A stretch of DNA of 64,000 nt from an uncultured Lachnospiraceae bacterium (GCA_947246015.1 CAMXQE010000012.1:1-64000); one strand, 5' to 3'; positions 1 to 9,208 are shown, counted from the stretch's first letter. Numbers and translations are program-made. Notes: generated by a model not told the origin, from the letters alone.

Positions 1-190
1 ATGAGGCAGGGGAACCCGGCTGGAAAAATGAGCTGTTTCTAACCGTTTTCCGCCGCTGTCTGCCTGCCAACGGCGGCTAAACTCCCTCACTGCGTTCGGT
101 CAGACAACGCCGCCTGAAACGGCAGGCAGACAGCAACGGAAAACGGTAAGTAACAGCATCATTTTTCCCCAACGGGTTCCCCTGCCTCAT
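1..190. repeat. Long imperfect palindrome A with 52-bp apex core
   Basis: Bases 1-68 pair with 121-190 as an imperfect inverted repeat with only scattered mismatches and small gaps. The apex (65-116) contains a 52-bp core bounded by GGCGGC and GCCGCC. The element may extend left of the window. The same core, as an exact reverse complement, lies at 487-538 inside a second palindrome whose arms are unrelated. No ORF in this stretch resembles a protein, so I treat it as non-coding repeat DNA beyond the end of the ribosomal cluster. Confidence 0.85.
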
Positions 191-325
191 CCCCCACCCC
201 TCCCTCCGCACGCTGTGCACTGGCTCAATTCCCATATGACACAGAAAATCAAAAAATCCGCCTGACTATTAAAATAAGATACGAAACCCCCGCCATACTC
301 GTACGAATATTCTACCAATACACAG

Positions 326-690
326 CATACGCAAGCATGTCCTGCCGGCGTGTCCGGCTCCTGCCTGTTGGGACTGGGATGCGGAGCGGGAGCGGGCGGG
401 GACGCGGCGGCGTTTGGGATTGAAAATCCATTCGAAAAAATGATGATATTTCTTACGGTTTTTCCATGGACGGCTGATTGCCGCTCCAGGCGGCGTTGTC
501 TGACCGAACGCAGTGAGGGAGTTTAGCCGCCGTTGGCAATCAGCCATCCATGGAAAAACTGTTAGAAATATCTCATTTTTGAAGCCGGATTTTCAATCCC
601 AAATGCCGCCGCGTCCCCGCCCGCTCCCGCTCCGCATCCCAGCCCCAACAGGCAGGAGCCGGACACGCCGGCAGGACATGCATCCGTACG
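326..690. repeat. Long imperfect palindrome B, core inverted relative to palindrome A
   Basis: Arms at about 326-482 and 533-690 are near-perfect reverse complements over roughly 150 bases. Bases 334-428 match 581-680 with only a few substitutions. The apex holds the 52-bp core (487-538), which is the exact reverse complement of 65-116. As single-stranded DNA or RNA it would form a very long hairpin. The open frames crossing it on both strands are mirror images of each other and I do not consider them genes. Confidence 0.85.
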
Positions 691-707
691 CGTCCTCCCC
701 CCACATC

Positions 708-733
708 AAAACAGCACCCGCCACTGCGGATGC
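708..733 (-). terminator. Probable rho-independent terminator of rplJ-rplL
   Basis: On the minus strand an 8-bp GC-rich stem (726-733 with 714-721, one G-U pair, 4-base loop) is followed by TGTTTT, about 30 bases after the rplL stop codon. Confidence 0.55.
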
Positions 734-761
734 CGTTTCAGTCAAACCTTCCGGTCTGTCA

Positions 762-1139
762 TTATTTTACTGTAACCTTAGCGCCTTCTGCTTCCAGTTT
801 TGTCTTGAGTTCTTCTGCCTCATCCTTGGAAATGCCCTCTTTCAATGTCTTAGGAGCTGAATCAACAAGGTCTTTTGCTTCCTTCAGGCCAAGACCGGTA
901 GCTTCACGTACTACTTTGATAACTTTAACTTTATTCGGTCCTACTTCTGTAAGTTCAACATCGAACTCTGTCTTTTCTTCTCCTGCTGCCGCAGCGCCGT
1001 CTGCTGCTGCTACAACTACAGCGCCTGCTGCTGCGGATACGCCGAATTCTTCTTCACATGCTTTTACTAAATCATTCAATTCTAATACTGTTAACTCTTT
1101 GATAGCATCAATAAATTCCTGAGTTGTTAATTTTGCCAT
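762..1139 (-). CDS. rplL: 50S ribosomal protein L7/L12
   Basis: A 125-residue protein of the normal L7/L12 length. It forms the dimeric stalk of the large subunit that recruits translation GTPases. The N-terminal dimerisation segment (about 1-33), an Ala/Gly-rich hinge (about 35-55) and the C-terminal factor-binding domain with the [12 protein letters not shown] and PKTLKEG segments are all visible. GGAGG precedes the ATG. It lies 75 bases downstream of rplJ in the usual rplJL order, and a likely terminator follows. Confidence 0.98.
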   Translation of the reverse strand: MAKLTTQEFIDAIKELTVLELNDLVKACEEEFGVSAAAGAVVVAAADGAAAAGEEKTEFDVELTEVGPNKVKVIKVVREATGLGLKEAKDLVDSAPKTLKEGISKDEAEELKTKLEAEGAKVTVK

Positions 1140-1214
1140 TATAATTTACCTCCGTTTTTGATTCATGGTTTCGATATTTTGTTTCCTGCGTTTTGCTTAT
1201 TCTGCAGCCGATTC

Positions 1215-1775
1215 TTACTCTGCTGCTTCAGCAGGTGCTTCCTCTGCTGCGGGTTCTGCCGCTGTCTCAGAAGCTGCTTCTGCTGCGGATGCACCGCCTT
1301 TTTCTGCCAGCTGGTTCATAACGCGTGCAAAGTTCGTAATAGGAGCCTGCATACTTCCGAACAGCTTGGAAAGAAGTTCTTCCCTGGAAGGAATCTTTGC
1401 AATATTCGCAATGCCTGCCGCATCGTATGCAATCCCTTCTACCATACCGCCTTTCACTTCAAGCTTGGGAGCTTCCTTCGCAAATTTGCACAATACTCTT
1501 GCGGGTGCGGTAGCATCCGATGTAGAGATGGCAACTGCGCTGGGGCCTTCCAAATACGGAACAAGCGCTTCGAAATCCGTTCCCTTGAATGCGAAGTTCA
1601 TCATCGTGTTCTTGTAAACTTTGTAAGTAATTCCCGCTTCACGAAGTTCCTTACGGAGTCTTGTATCCTGTTCTACCGTAAGTCCGCGGTAGTCAACAAG
1701 AACTACTGACTGGGCATCTTTGATGCTTGCAGAAATCTCTTCTACGATGGGTTGTTTCAATTCAACTTTTGCCAC
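1215..1775 (-). CDS. rplJ: 50S ribosomal protein L10
   Basis: A 186-residue L10, the stalk base that anchors L7/L12 dimers. The chosen start is a GTG at 1775, preceded by AGGAGG with good spacing; the longer open frame runs back into the leader and is not translated. The N-terminal RNA-binding region with VLVDYRGLTV is clear. The C-terminus ends in an Ala/Glu-rich tail longer than that of many L10 proteins. It is transcribed from its own promoter at 2042-2070 through an L10-leader-like region, and is followed by rplL. Confidence 0.97.
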   Translation of the reverse strand: MAKVELKQPIVEEISASIKDAQSVVLVDYRGLTVEQDTRLRKELREAGITYKVYKNTMMNFAFKGTDFEALVPYLEGPSAVAISTSDATAPARVLCKFAKEAPKLEVKGGMVEGIAYDAAGIANIAKIPSREELLSKLFGSMQAPITNFARVMNQLAEKGGASAAEAASETAAEPAAEEAPAEAAE

Positions 1776-1789
1776 TTTCTTTACCTCCT

Positions 1790-2035
1790 TATAGATTGTT
1801 CTGCCGAAAGGAGTTTTCCCGATATAAACTGAAAAACCTCTCTTCCCCGCATACATACGAAGACAGAAAGGTTTTATGCCATAACAAATAAACTCTTTTC
1901 CTCGGTAGGCGGTTCTTCCTTACGCCAGGCGTTTTGTTCTCACGCCTTAAGAACGTTCCACAGTCTCTGCGTTTCGTTCTTATCCGGCACCTACTGTCTT
2001 CGGCACGGTCACTTCCGTTTGAAATGAAAATGACC
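1790..2035 (-). promoter_or_regulatory. Ribosomal protein L10 leader (autoregulatory RNA)
   Basis: The untranslated stretch before rplJ on the minus strand contains a GCCGAAGACAGUAGGU-like element (about 1989-2004) and its partner CCUACCGAGG (about 1899-1908). These are hallmarks of the L10 leader motif that L10-L12 binds to repress its own operon. It sits directly between the promoter at 2042-2070 and the rplJ GTG. A covariance-model search would settle its boundaries. Confidence 0.8.
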
Positions 2036-2041
2036 TTTTTT

Positions 2042-2070
2042 ACTATACGGTATGATGCCGGGTTTGTCAA
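2042..2070 (-). promoter_or_regulatory. Promoter of rplJ-rplL
   Basis: Minus-strand TTGACA (2065-2070), 17-base spacer, TATAGT (2042-2047). The position explains how rplJL is expressed although a capA-family gene separates it from rplA. Confidence 0.85.
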
Positions 2071-2164
2071 GATTTTTTTGCAAGTTTTCACTTCCAAGTT
2101 TTCAATGCCCGCGGAATAGTGCAAGTCCAAACTGTTACACGCCTCCTGTGCTTTTCTTTACCCG

Positions 2165-3481
2165 CTATGGCGCCGCTATATACCCCTCCGTATCGATTGT
2201 CAGGTTCGGCGATATGGAACGCATATAAGCGAGCACCCTTTCCTTTTCCTCCCCGTAAAGCATGGAGGTCGTGCAGTTTTTCTGCAAGGCAGGGATGAAC
2301 TGCAGGCTTTCCAGTCCTGTCTCCGTCACCACGGCTTTTACCAGACAGGTATCCAATTCCCTGGAATTAAACAAAAAATTACCAAGGCTGTACACAACCG
2401 GCACCCCTTTCACATACTGGATGGGCTGCAGACAATGGGGATGGTCGCCGATAATCAGGTCCGCTCCAGCATCTGCAATCTTAGGCGCCTGGTCCAGCTG
2501 GGCCCAGTCCAATTCATCCGTATTCTCCGTCCCCCAGTGAATATAAACAATGACAAAATCGCTGTTTTCTTTTGCTTCGCTTACAATTTCCAGCAGCCTG
2601 GCCGGATTCCAGCAGCGGAATACACCCGGCGTCGTCTCAGTGGCGCCTTTGGTATCCGGATTATCCAGCCGCTCTATCTGAGTAGCTGACACGATTGCTA
2701 TTTTGATATCCCCTGCGATGAAATAAACCGGCGCAGACGCCTCTTCCAGATTCCGTCCTGCCCCCACAAAAGGCATATCTATATCGTTTAAAATATCCAT
2801 CGTATCCAAAAAAGCATCCTCTCCGTAATCATAGGCATGGTTGTTGGCAAGAGACACTATGTCCGCTCCCATGTCATGCAGGATATCCGCGTATTCCGGC
2901 TTTGCCCGGAATGTGAACTGCTTTTCCGGCGTAGGCGACCCTCTGTCAGAATATGGAAACTCATTATTTACCATAAAAATATCCGCATTCTGCATTTCCG
3001 CCATAAGGTCTTCGGAAATGCTGTCATAGATTCCGTCTGCCCTCTGCAGCATCCTCGCCATAATGCTGTAAGCAGGGTCGAAAAGGATGTCACCGGCAAA
3101 GACCAGCGTCACTTTTCCCTCCTCTGCCGTTTCTTTTGCATAAATATGATTCGTCTGCATGTACTCGCTGTCAGCAAGAATATCCGCGTACTTTCCCTTT
3201 GGCTCCTCTTCAGGCTCCGGCTCCTGTTCCTGCGTTTCCTGTCCTTTCGGCTCTTCCTGCTTTGCAGGACTTTCCTGTTCCCCCTTTTGTGCAGTCACCG
3301 CTTCGGAAAGAACCGGCTTCTCCGCCGCCGTTTTTTCCGGCAGACTTCCCGCCGCATCCCTTTCCACCGTCGTATAATAAATCAGAAGCGCTGTCATTCC
3401 CACGAGAAAAACGCCGATAAACGTAGTCCAAAAAACAAACACCAGATTCATAACATGTTTTTTTCTTCTCCGTTTTTTCAT
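2165..3481 (-). CDS. CapA family (poly-gamma-glutamate synthesis type) membrane-anchored protein
   Basis: A 438-residue protein. The start is ATG 3481, with GGGAGCAGAG upstream, rather than an upstream GTG. A basic N-terminus is followed by one membrane segment (about 11-35) and a Pro/Glu/Gln-rich linker (about 45-95). The extracellular PGA_cap-type metallophosphoesterase-like domain shows FAGDILFD, NNEFPYSD, SLANNHAYDYG and IGDHPHCLQP. The family includes CapA/PgsA, linked to capsule or poly-gamma-glutamate export, but many standalone members have no known role. It is oddly placed between rplA and rplJ in the same orientation, with no other capsule gene adjacent. Confidence 0.85.
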   Translation of the reverse strand: MKKRRRKKHVMNLVFVFWTTFIGVFLVGMTALLIYYTTVERDAAGSLPEKTAAEKPVLSEAVTAQKGEQESPAKQEEPKGQETQEQEPEPEEEPKGKYADILADSEYMQTNHIYAKETAEEGKVTLVFAGDILFDPAYSIMARMLQRADGIYDSISEDLMAEMQNADIFMVNNEFPYSDRGSPTPEKQFTFRAKPEYADILHDMGADIVSLANNHAYDYGEDAFLDTMDILNDIDMPFVGAGRNLEEASAPVYFIAGDIKIAIVSATQIERLDNPDTKGATETTPGVFRCWNPARLLEIVSEAKENSDFVIVYIHWGTENTDELDWAQLDQAPKIADAGADLIIGDHPHCLQPIQYVKGVPVVYSLGNFLFNSRELDTCLVKAVVTETGLESLQFIPALQKNCTTSMLYGEEKERVLAYMRSISPNLTIDTEGYIAAP

Positions 3482-3605
3482 CTCTCTGCTCCCAATGTTC
3501 TTACGCACCCCTGTGCATCAAAAAACCATCCGCAGGCTGTCCGGCCTGTTTCCGGCATATAAACCCGAAACTGAACCGCCTGCCCAACAGATGGCTTCCC
3601 AATCA

Positions 3606-4295
3606 TCAATACTTAGCTACACTTACTTTTACACCCGGTCCCATTGTAGAGGACAACGTAATGCTTCTTAAGAACTGACCTTTCAATGCCGAAGGTCTTG
3701 CTTTTACAATCGCTTCCATCAGTGCGTTGAAGTTCTGCTCCAACTGTTCTTCCGTAAAGGAAGCTTTTCCAATCGGCACATGGATGATATTGGATTTATC
3801 CAGCCTGTACTCAATCTTACCTGCTTTGATATCCTTAATCGCCTTTGTCACATCCATGGTTACGGTTCCCGCTTTCGGGTTTGGCATCAATCCCTTAGGA
3901 CCGAGCACCTTACCGAGACGGCCTACCACGCCCATCATATCCGGCGTAGCAACTACTACGTCAAAATCCAGCCATCCGTCATTCTGGATTCTCGGAATCA
4001 GTTCATCGCCGCCTACAAAATCAGCTCCAGCCGCCTCTGCCTCTGCCAGCTTATCGCCTTTTGCAAAAACCAGAACCTTAACTTCCTTACCTGTACCGTT
4101 AGGCAGTACAACAGCCCCACGAATCTGCTGCTCTGCATGGCGTCCGTCACAGCCGGTTCTGATATGAACCTCAACGGTCTCGTCGAATTTAGCGGTTGCT
4201 GTCTTCTTTGCAAGGGCAATTGCCTCTGCAGGCTCGTACTGTACGGAACGGTCTACCTGTTTTGCAGCCTCAATATATTTTTTTCCATGTTTCAT
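3606..4295 (-). CDS. rplA: 50S ribosomal protein L1
   Basis: 229 residues, the standard L1 length. It binds 23S rRNA at the L1 stalk and helps release E-site tRNA; it also commonly represses its own operon. The conserved segments [20 protein letters not shown] and GTVTMDV are present. The ATG is preceded by AGGAGG. It lies 55 bases downstream of rplK in the canonical rplKA pair. The usual next gene, rplJ, is displaced by the capA-family gene. Confidence 0.98.
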   Translation of the reverse strand: MKHGKKYIEAAKQVDRSVQYEPAEAIALAKKTATAKFDETVEVHIRTGCDGRHAEQQIRGAVVLPNGTGKEVKVLVFAKGDKLAEAEAAGADFVGGDELIPRIQNDGWLDFDVVVATPDMMGVVGRLGKVLGPKGLMPNPKAGTVTMDVTKAIKDIKAGKIEYRLDKSNIIHVPIGKASFTEEQLEQNFNALMEAIVKARPSALKGQFLRSITLSSTMGPGVKVSVAKY

Positions 4296-4350
4296 TATAA
4301 ATTCCTCCTATGGTTCAAACGGCATTGCGCCTCCCACTCTTTACTTGTTA

Positions 4351-4776
4351 TTAATCTTCTACTTTGATTCCCATACTTCTTGCTGTACCGGCAATCATGC
4401 TCATAGCCGCTTCCAGAGATGCAGCATTTAAATCAGGCATTTTCATTTCTGCGATTTCTTTAATCTTATCTTTCGAAATCGTAGCAACCTTTGTCTTATT
4501 CGGCGCTGCAGAACCTGATTTGATGTTGCATGCTTTCTTCAGAAGCACCGCAGCAGGGGGAGTTTTTGTAACAAAACTGAAACTTCTGTCTGCATATACC
4601 GTAATAACAACAGGAATGATTAAATCACCCTTATCCGCTGTCCTTGCATTGAACTGCTTTGTAAATTCAACGATGTTAACACCATGCTGTCCAAGTGCCG
4701 GGCCAACCGGTGGAGCCGGTGTCGCTTTGCCGGCAGGAATCTGTAACTTAATGTATCCTTCTACTTTCTTTGCCAT
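4351..4776 (-). CDS. rplK: 50S ribosomal protein L11
   Basis: 141 residues, the normal L11 length. It forms the GTPase-associated centre with 23S rRNA and is the thiopeptide-binding site. The N-terminal domain has the typical [20 protein letters not shown] stretch and the C-terminal rRNA-binding domain ends in [12 protein letters not shown]. Good AGGAGG ribosome binding site. It is separated from nusG by about 150 bases that contain a small hairpin (4844-4864). Confidence 0.98.
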   Translation of the reverse strand: MAKKVEGYIKLQIPAGKATPAPPVGPALGQHGVNIVEFTKQFNARTADKGDLIIPVVITVYADRSFSFVTKTPPAAVLLKKACNIKSGSAAPNKTKVATISKDKIKEIAEMKMPDLNAASLEAAMSMIAGTARSMGIKVED

Positions 4777-4928
4777 TTTGGCTACCTCCTAAAATATTGT
4801 GGTTTGGCGCATCCATCCAGCCTGCTGGACTTCTGCTCCCACTGTTCCGGAGTCTTTCCGGAACTTTTTTGCAGTTACTGCTATATTTAAGCCGTCATCC
4901 GGCATAAATACCAAAGCATTCTTATTGC

Positions 4929-5444
4929 TTACATCCTTCTTACTTCCGCGAAACCGATCTCGACCGGAGTCTCCCTGCCGAACAGTTCCACATTGATAGT
5001 CGCGGTCTGCTTGTTGTAATCCATCCTCTGAACCACGCCTACCGTATCTTTCCATACACCCGCGACAACCGCAACAGAATCGCCTTCTGCGAAATCTACG
5101 GAAACATTTTCCGTCTTAATGCCCAAAGGCTTCATCTCCGCTTCCGTAAGCGGTACCGGTTTGCTTCCCGGCCCTACGAATCCTGTTACGCCCCTGGTAT
5201 TTCTGACCACATACCAAGTGTCGTCATTCATCACCATATTGATTAGAACATAGCCCGGAAACATCTTCTTCTGGACGTTCTTCCTCGCTCCGTTCTTCAT
5301 CTCCACCACTTCCTGCATGGGAACCCGGACTTCCAGAATTTCTTCCTCCAGATGCCTGTTTTCGATGGTCTTCTCAATATTGGCCTTGACTTTATTTTCA
5401 TACCCGGAATAGGTATGCACTACATACCAGTTTGCCTCTGCCAT
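4929..5444 (-). CDS. nusG: Transcription termination/antitermination protein NusG
   Basis: 171 residues. NusG binds the RNA polymerase clamp and links it to Rho or ribosomes. The N-terminal NGN domain begins with ANWYVVHTYSGYE and includes KMFPGYVLI and VRNTRGVTGFVG. The C-terminal KOW domain with FAEGDSVAVVAGVWKD follows. It starts 15 bases after secE, so the two are clearly co-transcribed from the promoter upstream of rpmG. Confidence 0.98.
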   Translation of the reverse strand: MAEANWYVVHTYSGYENKVKANIEKTIENRHLEEEILEVRVPMQEVVEMKNGARKNVQKKMFPGYVLINMVMNDDTWYVVRNTRGVTGFVGPGSKPVPLTEAEMKPLGIKTENVSVDFAEGDSVAVVAGVWKDTVGVVQRMDYNKQTATINVELFGRETPVEIGFAEVRRM

Positions 5445-5459
5445 CCATTCACCCTCACT

Positions 5460-5669
5460 CTATAACGTCGTCAAGAAATCAATGCCATACTGGAACAAAA
5501 AGTCGAGCACGGCAATAATCGCACCTGCCACCACCGAGATGCAGACAACCGCAACGGACTGCTTTAAAATTGACTCCTTGTCCGGCCATGCAATTTTCTT
5601 GAATTCGGTTTTTACACCCTGGAAAAAGTTCGGCTTCGGCGCCTTATCTGTCTTTGTGGAATCTCCCAT
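5460..5669 (-). CDS. secE: Preprotein translocase subunit SecE
   Basis: A 69-residue single-spanning SecE of the short Gram-positive type. It clamps SecY in the translocon. The conserved amphipathic segment FKKIAWPDKESILKQS precedes one transmembrane helix (about 38-60). It lies between rpmG and nusG, the usual order. Confidence 0.97.
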   Translation of the reverse strand: MGDSTKTDKAPKPNFFQGVKTEFKKIAWPDKESILKQSVAVVCISVVAGAIIAVLDFLFQYGIDFLTTL

Positions 5670-5700
5670 AGTGTACTCCTTTCAAAAATACAGACTGTCC

Positions 5701-5850
5701 TTACTTCGTTTCTTTGTGTAAAGTGTGGGTTCTGCAGAATCTGCAGTACTTTTTGATTTCCATCCGGTCGGGATGTGTCTTCTTATCTTTTGTTGTGTTA
5801 TAATTACGCTGTTTACATTCTGTACATGCTAATGTGATTTTCGTACGCAT
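5701..5850 (-). CDS. rpmG: 50S ribosomal protein L33
   Basis: A 49-residue reading frame on the minus strand starting at ATG 5850 with a GGAGG site and ending at TAA 5701. It has two zinc-binding CxxC pairs (CTEC and CRFC), so it is the zinc-containing C+ form of L33. The [10 protein letters not shown] segment is typical. It is the first gene of the rpmG-secE-nusG transcript. Confidence 0.96.
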   Translation of the reverse strand: MRTKITLACTECKQRNYNTTKDKKTHPDRMEIKKYCRFCRTHTLHKETK

Positions 5851-5909
5851 ATATTTTTCCTCCAATTTTTGAGCATAAAAAAAAGACCTGTAACTAATCT
5901 TGTTTGATT

Positions 5910-5939
5910 ACTATAACATAGACGGACGGGATTCGTCAA
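5910..5939 (-). promoter_or_regulatory. Promoter of rpmG-secE-nusG
   Basis: Minus-strand TTGACG (5934-5939), 18-base spacer ending in TGT, then TATAGT (5910-5915). It lies about 60 bases upstream of the rpmG start. Confidence 0.75.
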
Positions 5940-6008
5940 CTGGTTTTCCGGATAAATAAAAAAATCGTATTTTCCTCTACATTTTTTCTTCTTTTATACC
6001 GATAAGTA

Positions 6009-6017
6009 TGTTATAAT
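6009..6017 (+). promoter_or_regulatory. Extended -10 element before the FliD-like gene
   Basis: TGTTATAAT, an extended -10 hexamer without a good -35. No sigma-28-type element was found. It implies a leader of about 120 bases before ATG 6144. Confidence 0.45.
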
Positions 6018-6143
6018 ATAACCAAAACTATATTGCACCCTGATACGAGGTTTAATTAATATTTGGTTTACAATTATAATGAACCTGCGCAGGAACAGAT
6101 TCCTGCGAAAGTATGATTTCAAGGACGAAAGGAGGGGAGTATT

Positions 6144-7451
6144 ATGGCATATAATGCAATAGCACTTAACAATGTATACAATTATTATATGACCACTTAT
6201 GCGCCGAGGAGTTCCTCCCGTTATGATACCCATAAGAAAAGCGAACTCCGCAACATATACAATTCCATTGTTAAGATAAATAAAGAATCTCCTTTATATA
6301 AACTGGACAACAGCAATGAATCCAAAAGTTTTGCTGTCGGAATTAAGGAGGATGCCAGAGAACTCCGCAATGTAATCGCCTCTTTGGGAGGCTTGGACGA
6401 AGAGAAGATTTTGAACAAAAAAGCTTCTTATTCCAGTAACGAAGATATCGCATCCGTAGTTTTTACCGGTGAGCATCCGGAAAATGTTGCAGTTCCATCC
6501 TACGAGATAGAAGTACGGGCACTGGCTTCCAATCAGGTAAATACGGGAAGTTTTCTTCCGAATACGAAGGTTGGCCTGCCGCCGGATACCTATTCTTTTG
6601 ATGTGCATATCAACGACTTAAACTATGAATTTCAGTACAGTATTAAAGAAGGAGAAAGCAACCGTTCCATTCAAAACCGTCTGGCGAAGCTGATCAGCAA
6701 CGCGGATATCGGTCTGAATGCCGATGTTATCGAAGACGATAATGGCAATTCCGCCCTGCGTCTGCGTTCCACATCGGAGGGACTGAAAGACGGGCATACT
6801 TCCATTTTCCTCGTATCCGATGATTTTACGAGTAAGAGAGAAGGTTCGGTTTCCTATTTCGGTCTGGACCAGATGACCCGGCCGGCCGCTAATGCAGAAT
6901 TTCTGCTGAACGGCAAAGAACTCACTTCCCAGTCAAACAGTTTTTCCATTGACAATCTGTTTGAGGTTACATTAAAGGGGCTGAGTTCCTCAAAGGGCGA
7001 TACTGCTACCATCGGACTGAAAACAGACGTGGAGTCCCTGACCGAAAATATCAGCGATTTGGTAAGAGGGTATAATTCCTTCATCCGGCATACGGCAGAA
7101 TATTCAGATAATTTTTCCGGCAGCCGCAGGCTTCTCGGAGAAATGCGCGGCATTACTGCACGTTATCACAGCCAGTTTGATATCCTTGGACTGAATCTTC
7201 AGGAAAACGGAACTATCGAGATTGACAAGGGTGAATTAAGGCACGCGGCATTTTCCGAATATGCAAAAGAGGATTTTTCAGCTATCCGTAATTTTGCCAA
7301 CACTTTAGTACGTAAAATGGATCAGGTTTCCCTGAATCCGATGGATTATGTCAACAAAACCATCATCGCCTATAAGAATCCGGGCAAGAATTATGCAACG
7401 CCATATATTACCAGTGCTTTCAGCGGTATGCTGTTTAACAGCTATTGCTAA
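6144..7451 (+). CDS. FliD-like flagellar hook-associated protein (filament cap)
   Basis: A 435-residue protein with a strong AAGGAGGGG site. The second half matches the FliD C-terminal pattern: AANAEFLLNGKEL, then an N-x-F-x-V-TLKGLSS stretch, a D-x-x-x-L-x-x-x-I block and LVRGYNSFI (about residues 240-320). FliD caps the growing filament and promotes flagellin folding. The canonical FliD N-terminal coiled region is not obvious, so this is a divergent or short member. It stands alone with its own promoter and a strong terminator, far from other flagellar genes here except the flagellin at 45-47 kb. It ends in a cysteine. Confidence 0.75.
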   Translation: MAYNAIALNNVYNYYMTTYAPRSSSRYDTHKKSELRNIYNSIVKINKESPLYKLDNSNESKSFAVGIKEDARELRNVIASLGGLDEEKILNKKASYSSNEDIASVVFTGEHPENVAVPSYEIEVRALASNQVNTGSFLPNTKVGLPPDTYSFDVHINDLNYEFQYSIKEGESNRSIQNRLAKLISNADIGLNADVIEDDNGNSALRLRSTSEGLKDGHTSIFLVSDDFTSKREGSVSYFGLDQMTRPAANAEFLLNGKELTSQSNSFSIDNLFEVTLKGLSSSKGDTATIGLKTDVESLTENISDLVRGYNSFIRHTAEYSDNFSGSRRLLGEMRGITARYHSQFDILGLNLQENGTIEIDKGELRHAAFSEYAKEDFSAIRNFANTLVRKMDQVSLNPMDYVNKTIIAYKNPGKNYATPYITSAFSGMLFNSYC

Positions 7452-7466
7452 ATACATTATTTTTAA

Positions 7467-7509
7467 CCAGACTAAAACCCCCTCATAGCGAGGGGGTTTT
7501 TCAGTCTGG
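7467..7509 (+). terminator. Strong bidirectional terminator
   Basis: GC-rich stem AACCCCCTC/GAGGGGGTT followed by T5, enclosed by a second pairing of CCAGACT with AGTCTGG. It ends the FliD-like gene. Confidence 0.9.
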
Positions 7510-7579
7510 CCGGCTTTCGTATTATTTCGTATTATAATGATGTCGTACTACACTGATGCCATATTATAACAGCATAGCA

Positions 7580-9208
7580 TTATAACGGAATATTTCCGTG
7601 CTTTTTATACGGATTTTCCACTGCTTTATTTTTCAGTGCTTTCAAAGCCTTTAGAAGTTTTTCCCTCGTTTCCTCCGGCTTGATTACCTCATTGACAAAC
7701 CCCCTCGAAGCAGCCACATAGGGATTCAGGAAACGTTCCTCATACTCTTTTTTGCACTGTTCCCGCATTGCCTGCGGGTCCGCAGCTGCTTTTATTTTAC
7801 GCTTAAATGCGATATTTACCGCACCGTCGGCACCCATGACCGCGATTTCTGCAATAGGCCATGCAAATACCATATCCGCACCCATTTCCTTGGAATTCAT
7901 GGCAATGTATGCACCGCCGTAAGCCTTCCGCATAATCACCGTTATCTTCGGGACCGTCGCTTCCGAATAAGCATAGAGCACTTTTGCACCATGGCGTATG
8001 ATTCCGTTATGTTCCTGTGCCGTCCCCGGCAAAAAGGCGGGAACATCCACCAACGTTACCAGCGGGATATTGAAGCAGTCATTAAAGCGGATGAAACGAG
8101 CTATCTTATCCGATGCATGGTAGTCCAGCGAGCCGCCCATGGCGGCAGGCTGATTGGCCACAAACCCTACGACCTTTCCCGCCATACGTCCCCAGCCAAT
8201 CACCGCGTTGGGAGCAAACTCCTTCTGTACTTCAAAGAAACTGTCCTCATCCACGATACAGTCAATAACGTCTTTCACATCATATGCCTTGCGGGAATTA
8301 TCCGGCACGATTTCCCGGATTCTGCCGGCCTTTCCCCCCTGGAGCAGCACTTTATTGATATTGCCGACTTTTCCAATCATTTTATTGACGCCGTAAAGAA
8401 AAGACGTCCTATCTCCGCTGTATTTTACCACAGGCGCTTTCTCACGGTTATTAGCCGGAAGATAAGAAAGAAGCTTCCTTACCCCCATCAGACACTCCCC
8501 TTCCGAATCATAGGTAAAATGGGACACACCGCTCTTTCTGGCGTGGACATCCGCACCGCCCAATTCTTCCACTGTCACCTCTTCGTTAATGACTGTCTTT
8601 ACCACATTCGGCCCGGTAATGAACATCTTGGATATATCCCTTACCATGAAAATAAAATCACAGATGGCGGGCGCATAGCAGGCGCCTCCCGAACAGGGTC
8701 CCAAAATAACCGCAATCTGGGGAATGACGCCGGAAGCCTTTGTATGTCTCAAAAACATACCGCTGTATCCGCTGAGGGAGGATATCCCCTCCTCGATTCT
8801 GGCTCCGCCGCTGTCATTGATGCAGATAAGCGGCGCTTTCATTTCCATCGCCATATCCTGAATCCTGCATATCTTAAAGGAATGATACTCACCCAGCGTC
8901 CCGCCGATTACCGTAAAATCTTCGCTTGCCACGAACACCAGCCTGCCGTCGATTTCTCCGTATCCCGTTACCACTCCGTCCCCCGGTACGCGGCGTTTAT
9001 CCAGGTCGAAATCATCAATACGGGATTCGATGAAGCCATCCACCTCCACGAAGGTATCCTTATCCAAAAGCTTATCGATTCTTTCCCTCGCTGTCAGCTT
9101 CCCGATTGTATGCTGCTTTTCTATCTTCGACGCCCCGCCTCCCAGCTTCGCTTTCTCTCTCCGTATTTCCAGTTCTTTTATTGCTTCATCCCATTTTACG
9201 TTTCCCAT
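7580..9208 (-). CDS. Biotin-dependent carboxyltransferase / acyl-CoA (methylmalonyl- or propionyl-type) decarboxylase alpha subunit
   Basis: A 542-residue protein; start ATG 9208 with GTGAGG upstream. It has the two-lobed crotonase-like fold of carboxyltransferases: an N-terminal half with NDSGGARIEEGISSL and GPCSGGACYAPA, and a C-terminal half with DVPAFLPGTAQEHNG and RKAYGGAYIAMNSK. It moves CO2 between biotin and acyl-CoA. Family members act in acetyl/propionyl-CoA carboxylase or in sodium-pumping methylmalonyl-CoA decarboxylase. No biotin carrier, biotin carboxylase or membrane subunit is adjacent, so the partner and substrate cannot be told here. It is monocistronic with a good promoter at 9329-9356. 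Confidence 0.9.
   Translation of the reverse strand: MGNVKWDEAIKELEIRREKAKLGGGASKIEKQHTIGKLTARERIDKLLDKDTFVEVDGFIESRIDDFDLDKRRVPGDGVVTGYGEIDGRLVFVASEDFTVIGGTLGEYHSFKICRIQDMAMEMKAPLICINDSGGARIEEGISSLSGYSGMFLRHTKASGVIPQIAVILGPCSGGACYAPAICDFIFMVRDISKMFITGPNVVKTVINEEVTVEELGGADVHARKSGVSHFTYDSEGECLMGVRKLLSYLPANNREKAPVVKYSGDRTSFLYGVNKMIGKVGNINKVLLQGGKAGRIREIVPDNSRKAYDVKDVIDCIVDEDSFFEVQKEFAPNAVIGWGRMAGKVVGFVANQPAAMGGSLDYHASDKIARFIRFNDCFNIPLVTLVDVPAFLPGTAQEHNGIIRHGAKVLYAYSEATVPKITVIMRKAYGGAYIAMNSKEMGADMVFAWPIAEIAVMGADGAVNIAFKRKIKAAADPQAMREQCKKEYEERFLNPYVAASRGFVNEVIKPEETREKLLKALKALKNKAVENPYKKHGNIPL

Noticed and set aside
269-860. Open frames on both strands across the palindromes
   Set aside because: They mirror each other because of the inverted repeat, lack ribosome binding sites and overlap the 3' end of rplL.
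4844-4864. Hairpin followed by six T between nusG and rplK
   Set aside because: The T-run is on the plus strand, whereas transcription runs on the minus strand, so I do not call it a terminator.
8334-8339. Six-C run in the carboxyltransferase gene (also 41372-41377 in a glycosyltransferase and 697-702 in non-coding DNA)
   Set aside because: Six is common by chance and the genes are in frame, so I did not add them to the poly-G contingency set.
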